Of a stretch of 37,743 nt of DNA, positions 1 to 8,236 are shown in pieces. The DNA is from an uncultured Dorea sp. GTDB lineage: Bacteria; Bacillota; Clostridia; Lachnospirales; Lachnospiraceae. The notes under the pieces are model-generated. The model was not told where the DNA came from and did no database searches. It was given only the letters and a program-made list of their open reading frames with translations. Both the position numbers and the translations under genes were made by a program. The stretch is from positions 1 to 37,743 of the forward strand of contig CAMSTW010000032.1 in the NCBI GenBank assembly GCA_947063855.1. The letters are read 5' to 3'. Numbering within the stretch: the first letter of the stretch is position 1; every line of letters starts with the position of its first letter.

Positions 1-375
1 TCAGGTATCTCAATCACTCAATAATGGTAATTTTATTATCGGCACTTCCCCTTTATGTCTTAATAGTTTATTTAGTAAAATCTCTTTTCCTCCCTTGTTG
101 AATTCCGCCTCCTCTTCATACCCTTTCGTCCCGGTCAGCAAGAAACGAATTCTTTATTGTCACTTTGATATTTTCTGTTTTACATCGTAATGACAATGTT
201 GTATAATGAGATGTCTGGATGCTGTACGCTTATAAGAATGGGGATGTTTCGGGTGATGACCTGCGCCGGGAAATTCTGGGAGGTGCAAAGTAGCGGACGA
301 GAAAGTTGCCGGAACTGTTCCTTTTTCCGGCAAAAGTGAAGCATGGACAAAAAGCAGTGGTTTGAGGGCTAATCA
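1..375. other. Leading intergenic region with VanZ leader
   Basis: There is no convincing gene here. On the minus strand about 46 codons (roughly 155 down to 11) are open and end at a stop near base 11, but no good start or ribosome site is visible, so this may be a decayed gene end. On the plus strand a strong promoter at 179-207 would give a leader of about 160 nt before the VanZ start codon. The leader contains a perfect 9-bp hairpin: arms at 306-314 and 325-333 (TTGCCGGAA / TTCCGGCAA) around a 10-nt loop. I could not match the leader to a known riboswitch class. Confidence 0.4.
179..207 (+). promoter_or_regulatory. Sigma-A-type promoter upstream of VanZ gene
   Basis: The -35 TTTACA is at 179-184 and a consensus -10 TATAAT at 202-207, separated by exactly 17 bp. 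Transcription would begin near 214 and read into the VanZ-family gene at 376. This is read from the sequence only. Confidence 0.6.
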
Positions 376-885
376 ATGAAAAAGAATTTCAAAAACATAC
401 TAAAACCTCTATCTTTCCTGCCCGCTCTGGTCATGATGTATATCATCTACAGTTTCTCAGCGCAGACCGGCGAGGCTTCGGGAAGTCTGAGTTATGAGAT
501 CAGTTATAAAACCGTTCAGCTTGCGGACGAACTGTTGGGCACAGGACTTGATCCACAACAGCTGGAAGCTTATGCGCACAAAATCGAGCATCCCATCCGG
601 AAGCTTGCTCACATGACCGAATACTTCCTGTTGGCCCTGACCGTATCTTTTCCATTCTATGTGTACGGATTTCGGGGACGGAAGCTTATGCTGACTGCCG
701 CACTGATCTGCGTTGCTTTTGCCGCCGGGGATGAATATCACCAGTCCTTCGTTGACGGGCGCGGGCCATCAGTAAAAGATGTCATAATAGACAGTGCAGG
801 TGTCCTTATCGGGACTCTGTTTGTCCGAATTCTCTGCCTAACGTCCCGTACCTCAAAGAGCATGAAAAAACAGATGCAGCTATAG
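376..885 (+). CDS. VanZ family protein
   Basis: This 169-residue membrane protein belongs to the VanZ family. Members include the teicoplanin-resistance accessory protein VanZ, but most have no assigned reaction. The diagnostic segments are visible: a conserved HPIRKLAHMTEYFLL segment at about residues 71-85, and near residues 117-140 a DEYHQSFVDGRGPSVKD stretch followed by a glycine-rich membrane helix. About four hydrophobic segments are seen. The ATG is preceded by a modest purine stretch (TTGAGGG) rather than a full AGGAGG. It is expressed alone from the promoter at 179-207. The residues after about 155 are polar and Lys-rich, a normal cytoplasmic tail. Family assignment is secure; a resistance role is only a possibility. 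Confidence 0.9.
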   Translation: MKKNFKNILKPLSFLPALVMMYIIYSFSAQTGEASGSLSYEISYKTVQLADELLGTGLDPQQLEAYAHKIEHPIRKLAHMTEYFLLALTVSFPFYVYGFRGRKLMLTAALICVAFAAGDEYHQSFVDGRGPSVKDVIIDSAGVLIGTLFVRILCLTSRTSKSMKKQMQL

Positions 886-954
886 AAATATACGGACAAG
901 CAAAAGAATGAAAATCACAGGCAGTATAAGTCCAGGCAGCCAAAAAGACAATGA

Positions 955-983
955 TTGTAAAATACGTAAAATTTGTATATACT
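955..983 (+). promoter_or_regulatory. Promoter for DUF4869 gene pair
   Basis: A -35 TTGTAA at 955-960 and -10 TATACT at 978-983 are separated by 17 bp. They lie about 48 bases upstream of the preferred start codon at 1031, so the two AT-rich genes at 1031-2214 probably have their own transcript. Confidence 0.5.
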
Positions 984-1030
984 GATAAACGAAAATGAAA
1001 ACAAACCCATATTACTTGCAGGGAGGAACT

Positions 1031-1480
1031 ATGGTTAAAGTATACTTCGAATTACCAGATGAAGAGATTATCTCTACATCCAAATATTTCAACAACTCCT
1101 ATACCGACGATTGGCTGGATGACTGGGCCAAAAAAGTAATCCGCCAGATAGACAATTCAACCCTGATTTCTTCCGGAATAGTAGACAGCCCTATATTAGG
1201 CCCTATTACAATCCGTGAAATCAGCGGAGGGGCAAAGGCGCTCATTACCATGAATTCGGATGCTTCCGTAATCAGTAATGCAAATAGCTGCGGCGAAAAC
1301 TGTGCTGGACTTTTAGCAGAACTAAGTTTGAAAAAAAATTTTTCCATCTACCTTTCCTACCCTATGGAATTTCAAGCCTATACCTTTGACATGGAGATTG
1401 CCAGAACCGGGAAGATATGCCATAAAGCCGAAGAGTTTGAAAAGGAGTATCTTTTATGGAGACAAAACATGACCTTTTAA
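1031..1480 (+). CDS. DUF4869 domain-containing protein
   Basis: This is a 149-residue soluble protein of unknown function. It resembles the DUF4869 family common in Lachnospiraceae: an N-terminal VKVYFELPDE strand, an aromatic/acidic YTDDWLDDW segment, and a central segment with the glycine-rich turn EISGGAKALI. I chose the ATG at 1031 because GGGAGG sits at the right distance in front of it; an in-frame ATG at 995 has no ribosome site. It overlaps the next gene by 25 nt, so the two are translationally coupled. Such proteins are often found next to a small ATP-binding partner, as here. No catalytic residues can be named. The local sequence is more AT-rich than the neighbouring operons, which hints at acquisition as a pair. 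Confidence 0.7.
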   Translation: MVKVYFELPDEEIISTSKYFNNSYTDDWLDDWAKKVIRQIDNSTLISSGIVDSPILGPITIREISGGAKALITMNSDASVISNANSCGENCAGLLAELSLKKNFSIYLSYPMEFQAYTFDMEIARTGKICHKAEEFEKEYLLWRQNMTF

Positions 1481-2214
1481 TCCAAAACAAGCGCGACATA
1501 CAGTTTAAATTTTCAATCCGAAGAAAATTCACCGTAATCCGCGGCAACAGCGCCACAGGAAAGAGCACACTGTTCCAGATGGTCAGCGACGCAAATTCTT
1601 CCCGGCAATCCGGAGTCACAATCTCATGTGACGTTCCGGTCAAAGCATTATATGAAATTGGTTTTAAATATGAATTGGAGAATGAATCAGGCAATATTTA
1701 CATTTTAGACGAAGATTTCGGTCCCTTAAAAAGCAGAGAATTTGCTGCAAAAGCATTAAAATCAGAAAATTGTTTTATTCTGATCACACGGGAATCTCTT
1801 GCCAGTATCCCTTATAGCTATAAGGAAATCTACAATATTAAAACATCAGGGAAGTATCACTCACTCGAAAATATTTATCCAGAATACGATAGTTTTCATG
1901 AATGTGACTATATGGTAACCGAAGATGAAGATGCCGGTCTTGAATATTATCAATCCCTTTACGGAGATAAAGTAAAATCAAGCCATGGGAACAGTAATCT
2001 CAGCAAATCAGGCGGACCTGACACGCTTCTTATCGGAGATGGCTGCGCAATAGGTACCAGTACTGAAAAATATTGCTCTGAACTATTGTCTGACCTTACA
2101 CGAAATACATCTGCACAATATACGAAATCAAAACTCAATTCTTGTTATTTACACCAATGTTGCTGTAAAGGGACAAAATGTGATTTTTATACTCGATCAA
2201 AGAAAATCGATTAA
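1456..2214 (+). CDS. ATP-binding protein, probably internally deleted
   Basis: This 252-residue protein starts with a strand and P-loop typical of ABC/AAA-like NTPases: RGNSATGKST at about residues 29-38. An acidic Walker-B-like strand, IYILDEDFG, follows near residue 82. The central part ends in TLLIGDGCAIG, which looks like the start of a Toprim-like segment. The sequence then jumps to a Lys- and Cys-rich tail with a clustered C-x3-CCC-x4-C pattern. From general memory of related Lachnospiraceae proteins, about 60-80 residues seem to be missing at that junction (about residue 200), so this may be an in-frame deletion derivative. The ATG is preceded by AAAAGGAG and the gene overlaps the DUF4869 gene by 25 nt. 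The function is unknown. Confidence 0.6.
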   Translation: METKHDLLIQNKRDIQFKFSIRRKFTVIRGNSATGKSTLFQMVSDANSSRQSGVTISCDVPVKALYEIGFKYELENESGNIYILDEDFGPLKSREFAAKALKSENCFILITRESLASIPYSYKEIYNIKTSGKYHSLENIYPEYDSFHECDYMVTEDEDAGLEYYQSLYGDKVKSSHGNSNLSKSGGPDTLLIGDGCAIGTSTEKYCSELLSDLTRNTSAQYTKSKLNSCYLHQCCCKGTKCDFYTRSKKID

Positions 2215-2256
2215 CAACTGTCGCCCTGTGCAGTAAAAAAATTATTAAAAAAGGTT

Positions 2257-2307
2257 GCAGCATTAAGTCTGTAAAATACACCCCGTATTTTACAGACTTA
2301 ATGCTGC
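2257..2307 (-). terminator. Long terminator hairpin of the LytTR operon
   Basis: A perfect 23-bp inverted repeat (2257-2279 and 2285-2307) encloses a 5-nt loop. Read on the minus strand it lies just after the stop of the LytTR regulator and is followed by two U-rich tracts, so it is a Rho-independent terminator for the minus-strand operon. It may also insulate the convergent gene ending at 2214. Confidence 0.85.
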
Positions 2308-2315
2308 CGCACCAC

Positions 2316-3053
2316 CTATTCCAGCCTGCCCACCAGCGCCTTTTTCATCCCTCTGGAAAACATACACGTTTCCCCATTCTTCATAAGAATCTCCCGCCCC
2401 TTCAAATCCAACTGTGCAATCTGCTCTAAATTGACCAGATAAGCCCTGTGAACCCTCAGGAACCTCTCCCCCAGCTTCTCTTCTAACTCCTGCATGCTCC
2501 CGATAAAATCAATCCTGTCGTTTTGCCCATGCAGCTCAATCCGATGGGTCCTGCCCGTCGTCTCGAAGAACACAATCTCATCCACTGGAATGTGCTTGAC
2601 AACATCCATCACCTTCACAGAGAAAAACTCTCGTTCCTCCCCTTTCTCCTTACGCATCCGTTCTGTAATCACCTTCAGACAATGGCGGATTCCCTCCTGC
2701 ATCTTGACCGGATTCCCCTTCACGATATAATCCAACGCTTCCAGATGATACCGGAACGTCTCGAAGGCAAGGTCTGGAAACGCCGTCACATAGATTAAGA
2801 AACCTCTGGAATCCAGTTTCCGGATTTCCTGCCCAAGCCCGAATCCATCCATCGGCTCTCCCACAAGCTCGATATCAAGAAAATAGATTCCACGCCCCGG
2901 CGACTCCTTGACAGCCTCAATAATCTCCCGGGGATGCCCGCTGCACAGCACGACCTCCATATCATATCCTTCAATCATAATCTGCTTTTCCAGATATTCC
3001 TTCTGTGCAGCCCGAATCTTCGCGTCGTCTTCACATATATATACCGGAAGCAT
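2316..3053 (-). CDS. LytTR-family response regulator
   Basis: This 245-residue two-component regulator is AgrA/ComE-like. The N-terminal receiver domain shows the acidic pair ED at residues 8-9 and the probable phospho-acceptor Asp60 in GIYFLDIEL. The C-terminal LytTR DNA-binding domain (about 140-240) shows the typical IVFFETTGRTHRIEL and FLRVHRAYLVN segments. I start it at the ATG at 3053, which has an AGGAGGAAGG ribosome site; an upstream in-frame start lacks one and would add 32 residues foreign to the fold. It is the last gene of the operon that begins at 8107, and its likely partner is the GHKL kinase at 4306-5670. LytTR regulators bind pairs of direct repeats at promoters; the target here is not proven. 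Confidence 0.9.
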   Translation of the reverse strand: MLPVYICEDDAKIRAAQKEYLEKQIMIEGYDMEVVLCSGHPREIIEAVKESPGRGIYFLDIELVGEPMDGFGLGQEIRKLDSRGFLIYVTAFPDLAFETFRYHLEALDYIVKGNPVKMQEGIRHCLKVITERMRKEKGEEREFFSVKVMDVVKHIPVDEIVFFETTGRTHRIELHGQNDRIDFIGSMQELEEKLGERFLRVHRAYLVNLEQIAQLDLKGREILMKNGETCMFSRGMKKALVGRLE

Positions 3054-3127
3054 TCTCCCTTCCTCCTTCATATACAAAAACTTTTCTACCTGTACGGTTA
3101 AAATGCCGTTCAAGGGACGGAAGTTTT

Positions 3128-4201
3128 TCATGAGCCAGACACGCTGCATTCCACCGCCGGCGAGCCTGTGAACTTCTCTGTCTCACTCCTGCGATACTGC
3201 TTCGCAAAGATAAACACCCCAAACAGAAGCCCATTTATCAAAAGCATAATCGGAATTTCCAGCCACGATACACTGTTATTTTCCAGCACATCCGCCGAAA
3301 ACGCCCCAGATACAACCATAATCAGATTATTATTCAGAAAATGAATGATAGTCGGCACCCATATATTCTCCGTCTTCATATACACAAACCCAAGGAATAT
3401 CCCAAGAGTCACACAGTTAATAATCTGATTCACAGTCATGGGCAAACCATACTCCGGCGTCACATAGTAAAAGAAATCCAGCGGCAGATGCCACAGCCCC
3501 AAAACCACTCCCAGAATCAGCACGCCTTTTCTCAGGCCAAATTTCCTCTGAAGGAGCGGCTGCAAATAATATCTCCATCCATACTCTTCCCCAAAGAAAG
3601 CAATATATCCCAGCAAAAAATTAAGCGGCATGACTGCAAAATATATCCACGCCTCCGCGCTCGTCATAACCGCGGCGAACTCCTTAAACTGCCCCGACAA
3701 TCCGTTAAGAACCGCCACACGCGACAAATACAATATCACAAACAGCAAGACACACCCTACAGAGGCTTTCCAGTTCTTCCATTTCATCCCATAAACCGCC
3801 CGTTTCTTCTTCCCTGCCGCAATCAAACAAATCAGGCAAATAATGCTCCCCGCCGCCAACAGATATTGAACAGCCAGGCTAAACACCGGCATGGTCCCTC
3901 CCGGAAGGCTGACTACAGCATCCGGCATCAATACCGAAAGTATCGTAAGCGCTATGGAAATAACCGTTGTCACAATAAAACAGAGATAGAACGCCCGTGG
4001 AATCGCTTCATCTTTCTTACGGGTCAGGAGAAACGCAATCATGACCCCCATCGCAGGATATAACATTTGCGTACTCGGAAACGCACTCAAATCCATCTGA
4101 TTCAAACTTCCATACCACATGAAAAGACCTAATAAATACGGAATCCCAAAAGCTATCGCAATAAAAATAGTAAGCTGCCGTTTTTCTGTTTTTGAACCCA
4201 T
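3128..4201 (-). CDS. CPBP family intramembrane glutamic protease
   Basis: This 357-residue multi-pass membrane protein has a CPBP (Abi/CAAX-like) protease domain. Motif 1 is EExxxR at residues 205-210 (GEEYGWRYYLQ), motif 2 contains His238 in GLWHLPLDFF, and a third motif IIHFLNNN lies near residue 287. These supply the expected catalytic Glu and His residues. Bacterial members often act in bacteriocin self-immunity or peptide processing. Its place between a GHKL kinase and a LytTR regulator, as in agr-, blp- and pln-type loci, supports a role in peptide signalling or immunity, although no peptide gene is visible. The ATG is preceded by a purine-rich AGGAGG stretch. The regulator gene follows after 74 nt. 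Confidence 0.88.
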   Translation of the reverse strand: MGSKTEKRQLTIFIAIAFGIPYLLGLFMWYGSLNQMDLSAFPSTQMLYPAMGVMIAFLLTRKKDEAIPRAFYLCFIVTTVISIALTILSVLMPDAVVSLPGGTMPVFSLAVQYLLAAGSIICLICLIAAGKKKRAVYGMKWKNWKASVGCVLLFVILYLSRVAVLNGLSGQFKEFAAVMTSAEAWIYFAVMPLNFLLGYIAFFGEEYGWRYYLQPLLQRKFGLRKGVLILGVVLGLWHLPLDFFYYVTPEYGLPMTVNQIINCVTLGIFLGFVYMKTENIWVPTIIHFLNNNLIMVVSGAFSADVLENNSVSWLEIPIMLLINGLLFGVFIFAKQYRRSETEKFTGSPAVECSVSGS

Positions 4202-4305
4202 CTTCTCTTCCTCCTTTTTAATATCGACAACTTTACTATAAACGACTTCTCATGTTTTCACACAGAAAATGCCCCAATTGTTATCCACAATGCCCGAACT
4301 GATAC

Positions 4306-5670
4306 TTACATCTCCTGAATCTTTAATTCCTGAATAAAATACCCGTCCTGTATGGTCGTAAGCGGCAGCGTCTTCTCATACTTGCCCAGTATCTTCTTAT
4401 AATTATCAAGCCCAATTCCCCTGTTTTTCCCCTTGGTAGAATATCCCGGCATCCCGACCTTATGAAAATCAACGGATGAGTGCAGCGTATTCTTCACGAG
4501 GAACGTCGTATATCCACTCTGGCTGCTAATCATAATATGAACCTTCCCGTCTTTCCTGCCCCGCACCTCTTCCATGGCATTATCCAGCAGAATCCCCATA
4601 CAACGGCACAAATCCGTACTGCGAAGCCGCGTTTTCTCAAAAGGCTTTAAGACCTCCAGCTCCCAGTGGATTTCCGCCTCCTGCATGGTTTTCATTTTCT
4701 CAAGAAACAATCCTTTCACTTCCGTCACACGAATGTTGGCAAGCTGGTTCATAAGCCGAATCTGGCTTCCCACCTGCAGATCAAAATCATCCGTCATCTC
4801 ATGGATATAGCTCTGGATTGCCTCAAGATTCCCCTCTTCCGCCTGCAAATACATCCCTGACATCATATTTTTAAAATCATGCCGGAACTTGCGCACCTCG
4901 CGCTGCAGCCCCTCCAGATTCTCAATATACGCCCCCTGCTGTTTAAGGCTCACCTCCTGGTCTTCAATCCGTTTCTGCTGGACGCCCTCCCGCCCTGTGT
5001 ACATGAAAATCATATATACAACCAGCAGTAAAATCATTGCCGTAGCCGGATTATAGCCTACCTCCCTGGCGCTTATATCCACCGTCTCCTGAATAATCTG
5101 GCTCAGAATCGGATATCCCCCAAGAAAGACCAGAACCGGAATCTTCGGTTTCTGCTCTTCCCACTGTGCAAACAATTCCCGCGAATTGGTCTTATGCAGC
5201 AGCACAATTACCAGAATGAGGCAGAGGGGCGTCGTAATCCATTCATGAAACAGATATTCTCTCCTGTCCGCCATAAGGCTCAAATCATATATTTTGTTGG
5301 GCGATAATATATCCGCCAGATTCCATCCTACATCATAGAGAATCGACATAAAAACGGCGGTCGCCAGACAAACTCTGACAGGTTTCCGGTATATCACGCG
5401 AAGAACCATCATAAACCCGGTAATCTCTATGTACGCATATACCATCTCCCCGCCGTTATGCGGCGTTGCAAACAGTCCCGATTTATAGAAAACCGTTCCG
5501 GCAAACGCGCAAAAAATAATAAACAGTATCAGCGAACCGAAAATCTGACAGTAATGCTTCCTATTTTTATAAGGTATCTCGCCGAAAAGCCGGATGACCG
5601 CACCCACGAAAAATATTGCCGCTATACCTACACTCACTATATTTCCACAGAATACCTCAAAGAATGTCAT
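4306..5670 (-). CDS. GHKL-domain sensor histidine kinase
   Basis: This is a 454-residue AgrC/ComD-type peptide-sensor kinase. The N-terminal half (to about residue 225) is hydrophobic, with six or seven membrane segments and no extracellular domain, as in the HPK10 class. A coiled-coil linker leads to the H-box with His264 (FRHDFKNMM). The ATPase domain shows the N-box (LDNAMEEV) and a glycine loop ending in GIGLDNYKKIL. I chose the ATG at 5670 (AGGAGG in front) rather than the in-frame start 12 codons upstream. The cognate regulator is probably the LytTR protein at 2316-3053, separated from it by the CPBP gene. The ligand may be a peptide, by family analogy. Confidence 0.9.
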   Translation of the reverse strand: MTFFEVFCGNIVSVGIAAIFFVGAVIRLFGEIPYKNRKHYCQIFGSLILFIIFCAFAGTVFYKSGLFATPHNGGEMVYAYIEITGFMMVLRVIYRKPVRVCLATAVFMSILYDVGWNLADILSPNKIYDLSLMADRREYLFHEWITTPLCLILVIVLLHKTNSRELFAQWEEQKPKIPVLVFLGGYPILSQIIQETVDISAREVGYNPATAMILLLVVYMIFMYTGREGVQQKRIEDQEVSLKQQGAYIENLEGLQREVRKFRHDFKNMMSGMYLQAEEGNLEAIQSYIHEMTDDFDLQVGSQIRLMNQLANIRVTEVKGLFLEKMKTMQEAEIHWELEVLKPFEKTRLRSTDLCRCMGILLDNAMEEVRGRKDGKVHIMISSQSGYTTFLVKNTLHSSVDFHKVGMPGYSTKGKNRGIGLDNYKKILGKYEKTLPLTTIQDGYFIQELKIQEM

Positions 5671-5767
5671 TTTCTGTCCTCCTAGTCTCTTCCACTTAAT
5701 CCTCAAAATTTATGCCTTATTGAACGCTAGTGTACTGCGGGATGCCCTTACAAAAATTCCCGTTACA

Positions 5768-7339
5768 TCACGCCCTCAGCCGGAACGTCTTAGGCGCCAG
5801 CTTATAGACCAGCACACATGCTATCATACAATAAGCGACACAGAAGACGACCGTCCCCATCCCAAACACAAGCGTCGGCACATCCATCCGCATCACGCCA
5901 TAGCAAACAAAATACGTCCCCGTCACCACCACCCGGTACGTCCCGCTCTTAATCTCTGTCCCCGCGTTATATGGCTGCAAGAGATAATATATCGTCAGAT
6001 AATGTACAGAAAAGAACATACTGATACACAAAATCGAAATAACCAACACCACATAATCCAAAGGTTCCTTCGTCCCGCCCGACAGGTATAAAAGCAAAGC
6101 CAGCCCCGCCCCAATCACCGCCGCCGGAAGCAGGTTGACCTTCATTATCTCCCTGAGCCGAATCTTGAACAGCCTAAGAATGCACTCCGGCCGTTTATAA
6201 AAGGAATAAGTCAGAAGGCTATGGTCGCAGTTCATGAACAGCACATTGGTAAAGCCTGTTCCCCGGTTGACAAAATACATGATGAACACAAAATACGGCA
6301 GGTTTCTCAGCACAAAATGATTCACAATTTCTTTCCATTCCGGCAAGAAATGGATTCCCATCACCACGATACACACAATTCCAAGACAGATTCCTGCAAT
6401 CCGCTTCGAGGATTTCCAGAGTATTTTCTGGTGACGGCGGATGAAAATCTCATTCAGATACTCGAACCCTTTGCGGCTGCTGCCAACCTCACCGTCAATC
6501 TGTATCACCTTCTCGCTCTGCCGCTTTACCGACTGTCTTGCCTCATCCATCTGAACCATATGCCGCGTAAGAATCTGCCGGTAGACCTCCCGGTACTCCT
6601 GAAACCTCCATATCTTTCTTACAGATAACGCCCCAAGCAGAATCCAGCATGCTAACACGCACACACTTGCCCTCTCCGGGATTTCCCACCCCGTAACCGG
6701 CAGTCCATATGCCGCCGCAAGCGCAAGCGCTATCAAAATCCACCCGATTACGCCTACCTCATTCTCATTTACCGCAACTTTTGTGCGCTCATAATCCCAC
6801 AAAGAATATGCAACCACAGTCATTTTCACGCCCGCCGCGGCAAACGGCAGCATCAGGCATTGCCACACAGCCAGCCCATGCATACGCCCAAAGAGCAGGC
6901 CGAAAATCAAGTATCCTGCCAATATCTTCAACATTTCATACGCATATGTGGTCAGTGCATACTCCTTGGCATCCATCCCCAGGAGAATCAACCCATAGTA
7001 TTTGTCCTTCGTAGGATTGAAAATATAAGTATTCAGCCACGCGCCAATCAGCGTCAGCAGCACAAAGATATGCAGAAAGACTGCGCTTTGTGCTTCCGTT
7101 CTATATAGGGAAACCTCCAATGTAATCATCAGCAGGAAATAGAGGAACTTCCCCAGAAATGCCTTGATAAATTCCCATATCCCGGACAGGATATTGGCAA
7201 ATATTTTAAGATCCGGGTCACAGTATAATTCCTGCGGAAGTATTCTTTTAATCAGAGGGATCTGTTTCAGAGAATAAAGAATCGTGTTGACACGATATGT
7301 ATTCTTTAGGGAAAATGCTATTTTAAACGTTTTGTTCAT
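5768..7339 (-). CDS. Multi-pass membrane protein, probable ABC permease
   Basis: This 523-residue protein has about ten hydrophobic segments and no recognisable enzymatic motif. It directly follows an ABC ATPase gene (7415-8107) and precedes a sensor kinase gene in the same direction, which makes it the likely membrane component of that transporter. The pattern (an N-terminal basic region, two clusters of helices, and a charged cytoplasmic loop at about residues 235-295) resembles large ABC-2-like export permeases of Firmicutes. A peptide or antibiotic export function is inferred from the operon. The gap to the ATPase gene contains a copy of a dispersed repeat (7386-7414). Confidence 0.65.
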   Translation of the reverse strand: MNKTFKIAFSLKNTYRVNTILYSLKQIPLIKRILPQELYCDPDLKIFANILSGIWEFIKAFLGKFLYFLLMITLEVSLYRTEAQSAVFLHIFVLLTLIGAWLNTYIFNPTKDKYYGLILLGMDAKEYALTTYAYEMLKILAGYLIFGLLFGRMHGLAVWQCLMLPFAAAGVKMTVVAYSLWDYERTKVAVNENEVGVIGWILIALALAAAYGLPVTGWEIPERASVCVLACWILLGALSVRKIWRFQEYREVYRQILTRHMVQMDEARQSVKRQSEKVIQIDGEVGSSRKGFEYLNEIFIRRHQKILWKSSKRIAGICLGIVCIVVMGIHFLPEWKEIVNHFVLRNLPYFVFIMYFVNRGTGFTNVLFMNCDHSLLTYSFYKRPECILRLFKIRLREIMKVNLLPAAVIGAGLALLLYLSGGTKEPLDYVVLVISILCISMFFSVHYLTIYYLLQPYNAGTEIKSGTYRVVVTGTYFVCYGVMRMDVPTLVFGMGTVVFCVAYCMIACVLVYKLAPKTFRLRA

Positions 7340-7385
7340 GCTTCATCTCCTCGTATTGACTCATTTCCAATGCAAATATGTCATC

Positions 7386-7414
7386 GCTTTCTGCAATGAA
7401 TTTTCAAACACGCT
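7386..7414 (-). repeat. Dispersed AGCGTGTTTG element, copy 1
   Basis: Read on the minus strand, this begins directly after the stop region of the ABC ATPase with AGCGTGTTTGAAAATTCATT and goes on to GCAGAAAGC. Related copies are at 19264-19341 and 34626-34650, each likewise just after a minus-strand stop codon. It is not a strong terminator. It may be a small dispersed palindromic repeat or a processing element. Confidence 0.5.
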
Positions 7415-8107
7415 CTAAGCCAGCGCCGACAGGATCTTCTCCTTAAATTCCTGGCTGTTAAGATTAGACTTATCCACGCGCTCCAGCACTCCATGGTTCA
7501 GAAGTACGATTTCATCACAGAGATCCAGCGCAAGATCCATAATATGGGTGGAAAAAATGATAATCCTCCCTTCTTTCAGCCCGCGGAGAAGCTGTTTCAT
7601 CTCTTCCGCCACCACCACGTCTAAGGAAGTCAGCGGTTCGTCCAGAAGCAGGACATTGGGTCTTGCGATGATATTTACCAGCATCTGCATCTTATTCTTC
7701 ATTCCATGGGAATAATCCTTCAGCAGCTTATCCCTGTCCTCCCGTGAAATGCCGATGTAGTCAAAATATGTGTCCAATCCCTGAATATCCTGAATCTTAT
7801 CCTCATGGATGTCTATGAAAAATTTAAGGAACTCCCTCCCTGTGAGGAACTCCGGCACAGTGGGCGTGGACAGAACGTAACCGATATCCTCTGCAGCAAC
7901 GCTGCGCCTCTGTCCGTCCATTTCCAGACAAAACTCTCCTCCATCAGCCTTCATATCCCGGTTCAGACAGTTGAATAACGTGGTCTTGCCAGCCCCGTTG
8001 CGTCCCAGAAGACCGTAAATCTTGCCGCTCTCAAACGTAAAATCAATGTCGCATAATACTTTCTTCTTTTCAAAATGTTTCGATAAATGTTCGATAATAA
8101 ACCTCAT
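7415..8107 (-). CDS. ABC transporter ATP-binding protein
   Basis: This 230-residue nucleotide-binding subunit powers export by the membrane protein encoded next to it. It has Walker A GRNGAGKTT at about residue 34, the signature region YSHGMKNKMQ at about 128, Walker B NVLLLDEPLTSLD at about 145, and the H-loop STHIMD. The signature is the relaxed SHGM form common in ABC-2 type exporters of Firmicutes. I start it at the ATG at 8107 (MRFIIEHLSK), preceded by a weak GTAGGA site; an upstream in-frame ATG would add nine residues. It is the first gene of the five-gene operon reading to 2316. The promoter at 8168-8196 has its -10 inside a perfect AT palindrome. Confidence 0.9.
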   Translation of the reverse strand: MRFIIEHLSKHFEKKKVLCDIDFTFESGKIYGLLGRNGAGKTTLFNCLNRDMKADGGEFCLEMDGQRRSVAAEDIGYVLSTPTVPEFLTGREFLKFFIDIHEDKIQDIQGLDTYFDYIGISREDRDKLLKDYSHGMKNKMQMLVNIIARPNVLLLDEPLTSLDVVVAEEMKQLLRGLKEGRIIIFSTHIMDLALDLCDEIVLLNHGVLERVDKSNLNSQEFKEKILSALA

Positions 8108-8151
8108 ATGCGTTCCTACTTTCCACCAGTTCATAGAACTATGTTGTCTTG

Positions 8152-8196
8152 AATATATATAATAATTATTATATATATTTCACTTGTAAATGTCAT
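8152..8196 (-). promoter_or_regulatory. Promoter with overlapping 28-bp palindrome
   Basis: On the minus strand, -35 ATGACA (8191-8196) and -10 TATAAT (8168-8173) are 17 bp apart and point at the ABC operon. A perfect 28-bp AT palindrome (8152-8179; half-site AATATATATAATAA) covers the -10. It is a plausible operator, although a palindrome of only A and T could also be structural. Confidence 0.55.
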
Positions 8197-8236
8197 CCCT
8201 TAATATTTTACTATATTACAGATGCAGAAGACTAGG

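Noticed and set aside
11-155. Minus-strand open stretch of about 46 codons
   Set aside because: The C-terminal part looks protein-like, but there is no convincing start codon or ribosome site and a stop lies just upstream; at most it is a gene remnant.
208-375. c-di-GMP-I riboswitch in the VanZ leader
   Set aside because: A GTGCAAAG segment looked suggestive, but the conserved GCACAGGGCAAA and paired helices of the class are not present.
886-957. Minus-strand hydrophobic peptide of 23 codons
   Set aside because: It would start at TTG with no ribosome site, and it converges on the VanZ gene end; hydrophobic runs in AT-rich gaps are common by chance.
3341-4063. Long plus-strand frame opposite the CPBP gene
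   Set aside because: It is a shadow of the real minus-strand gene, with a His/Gln/Asn-rich composition and no ribosome site or family match.
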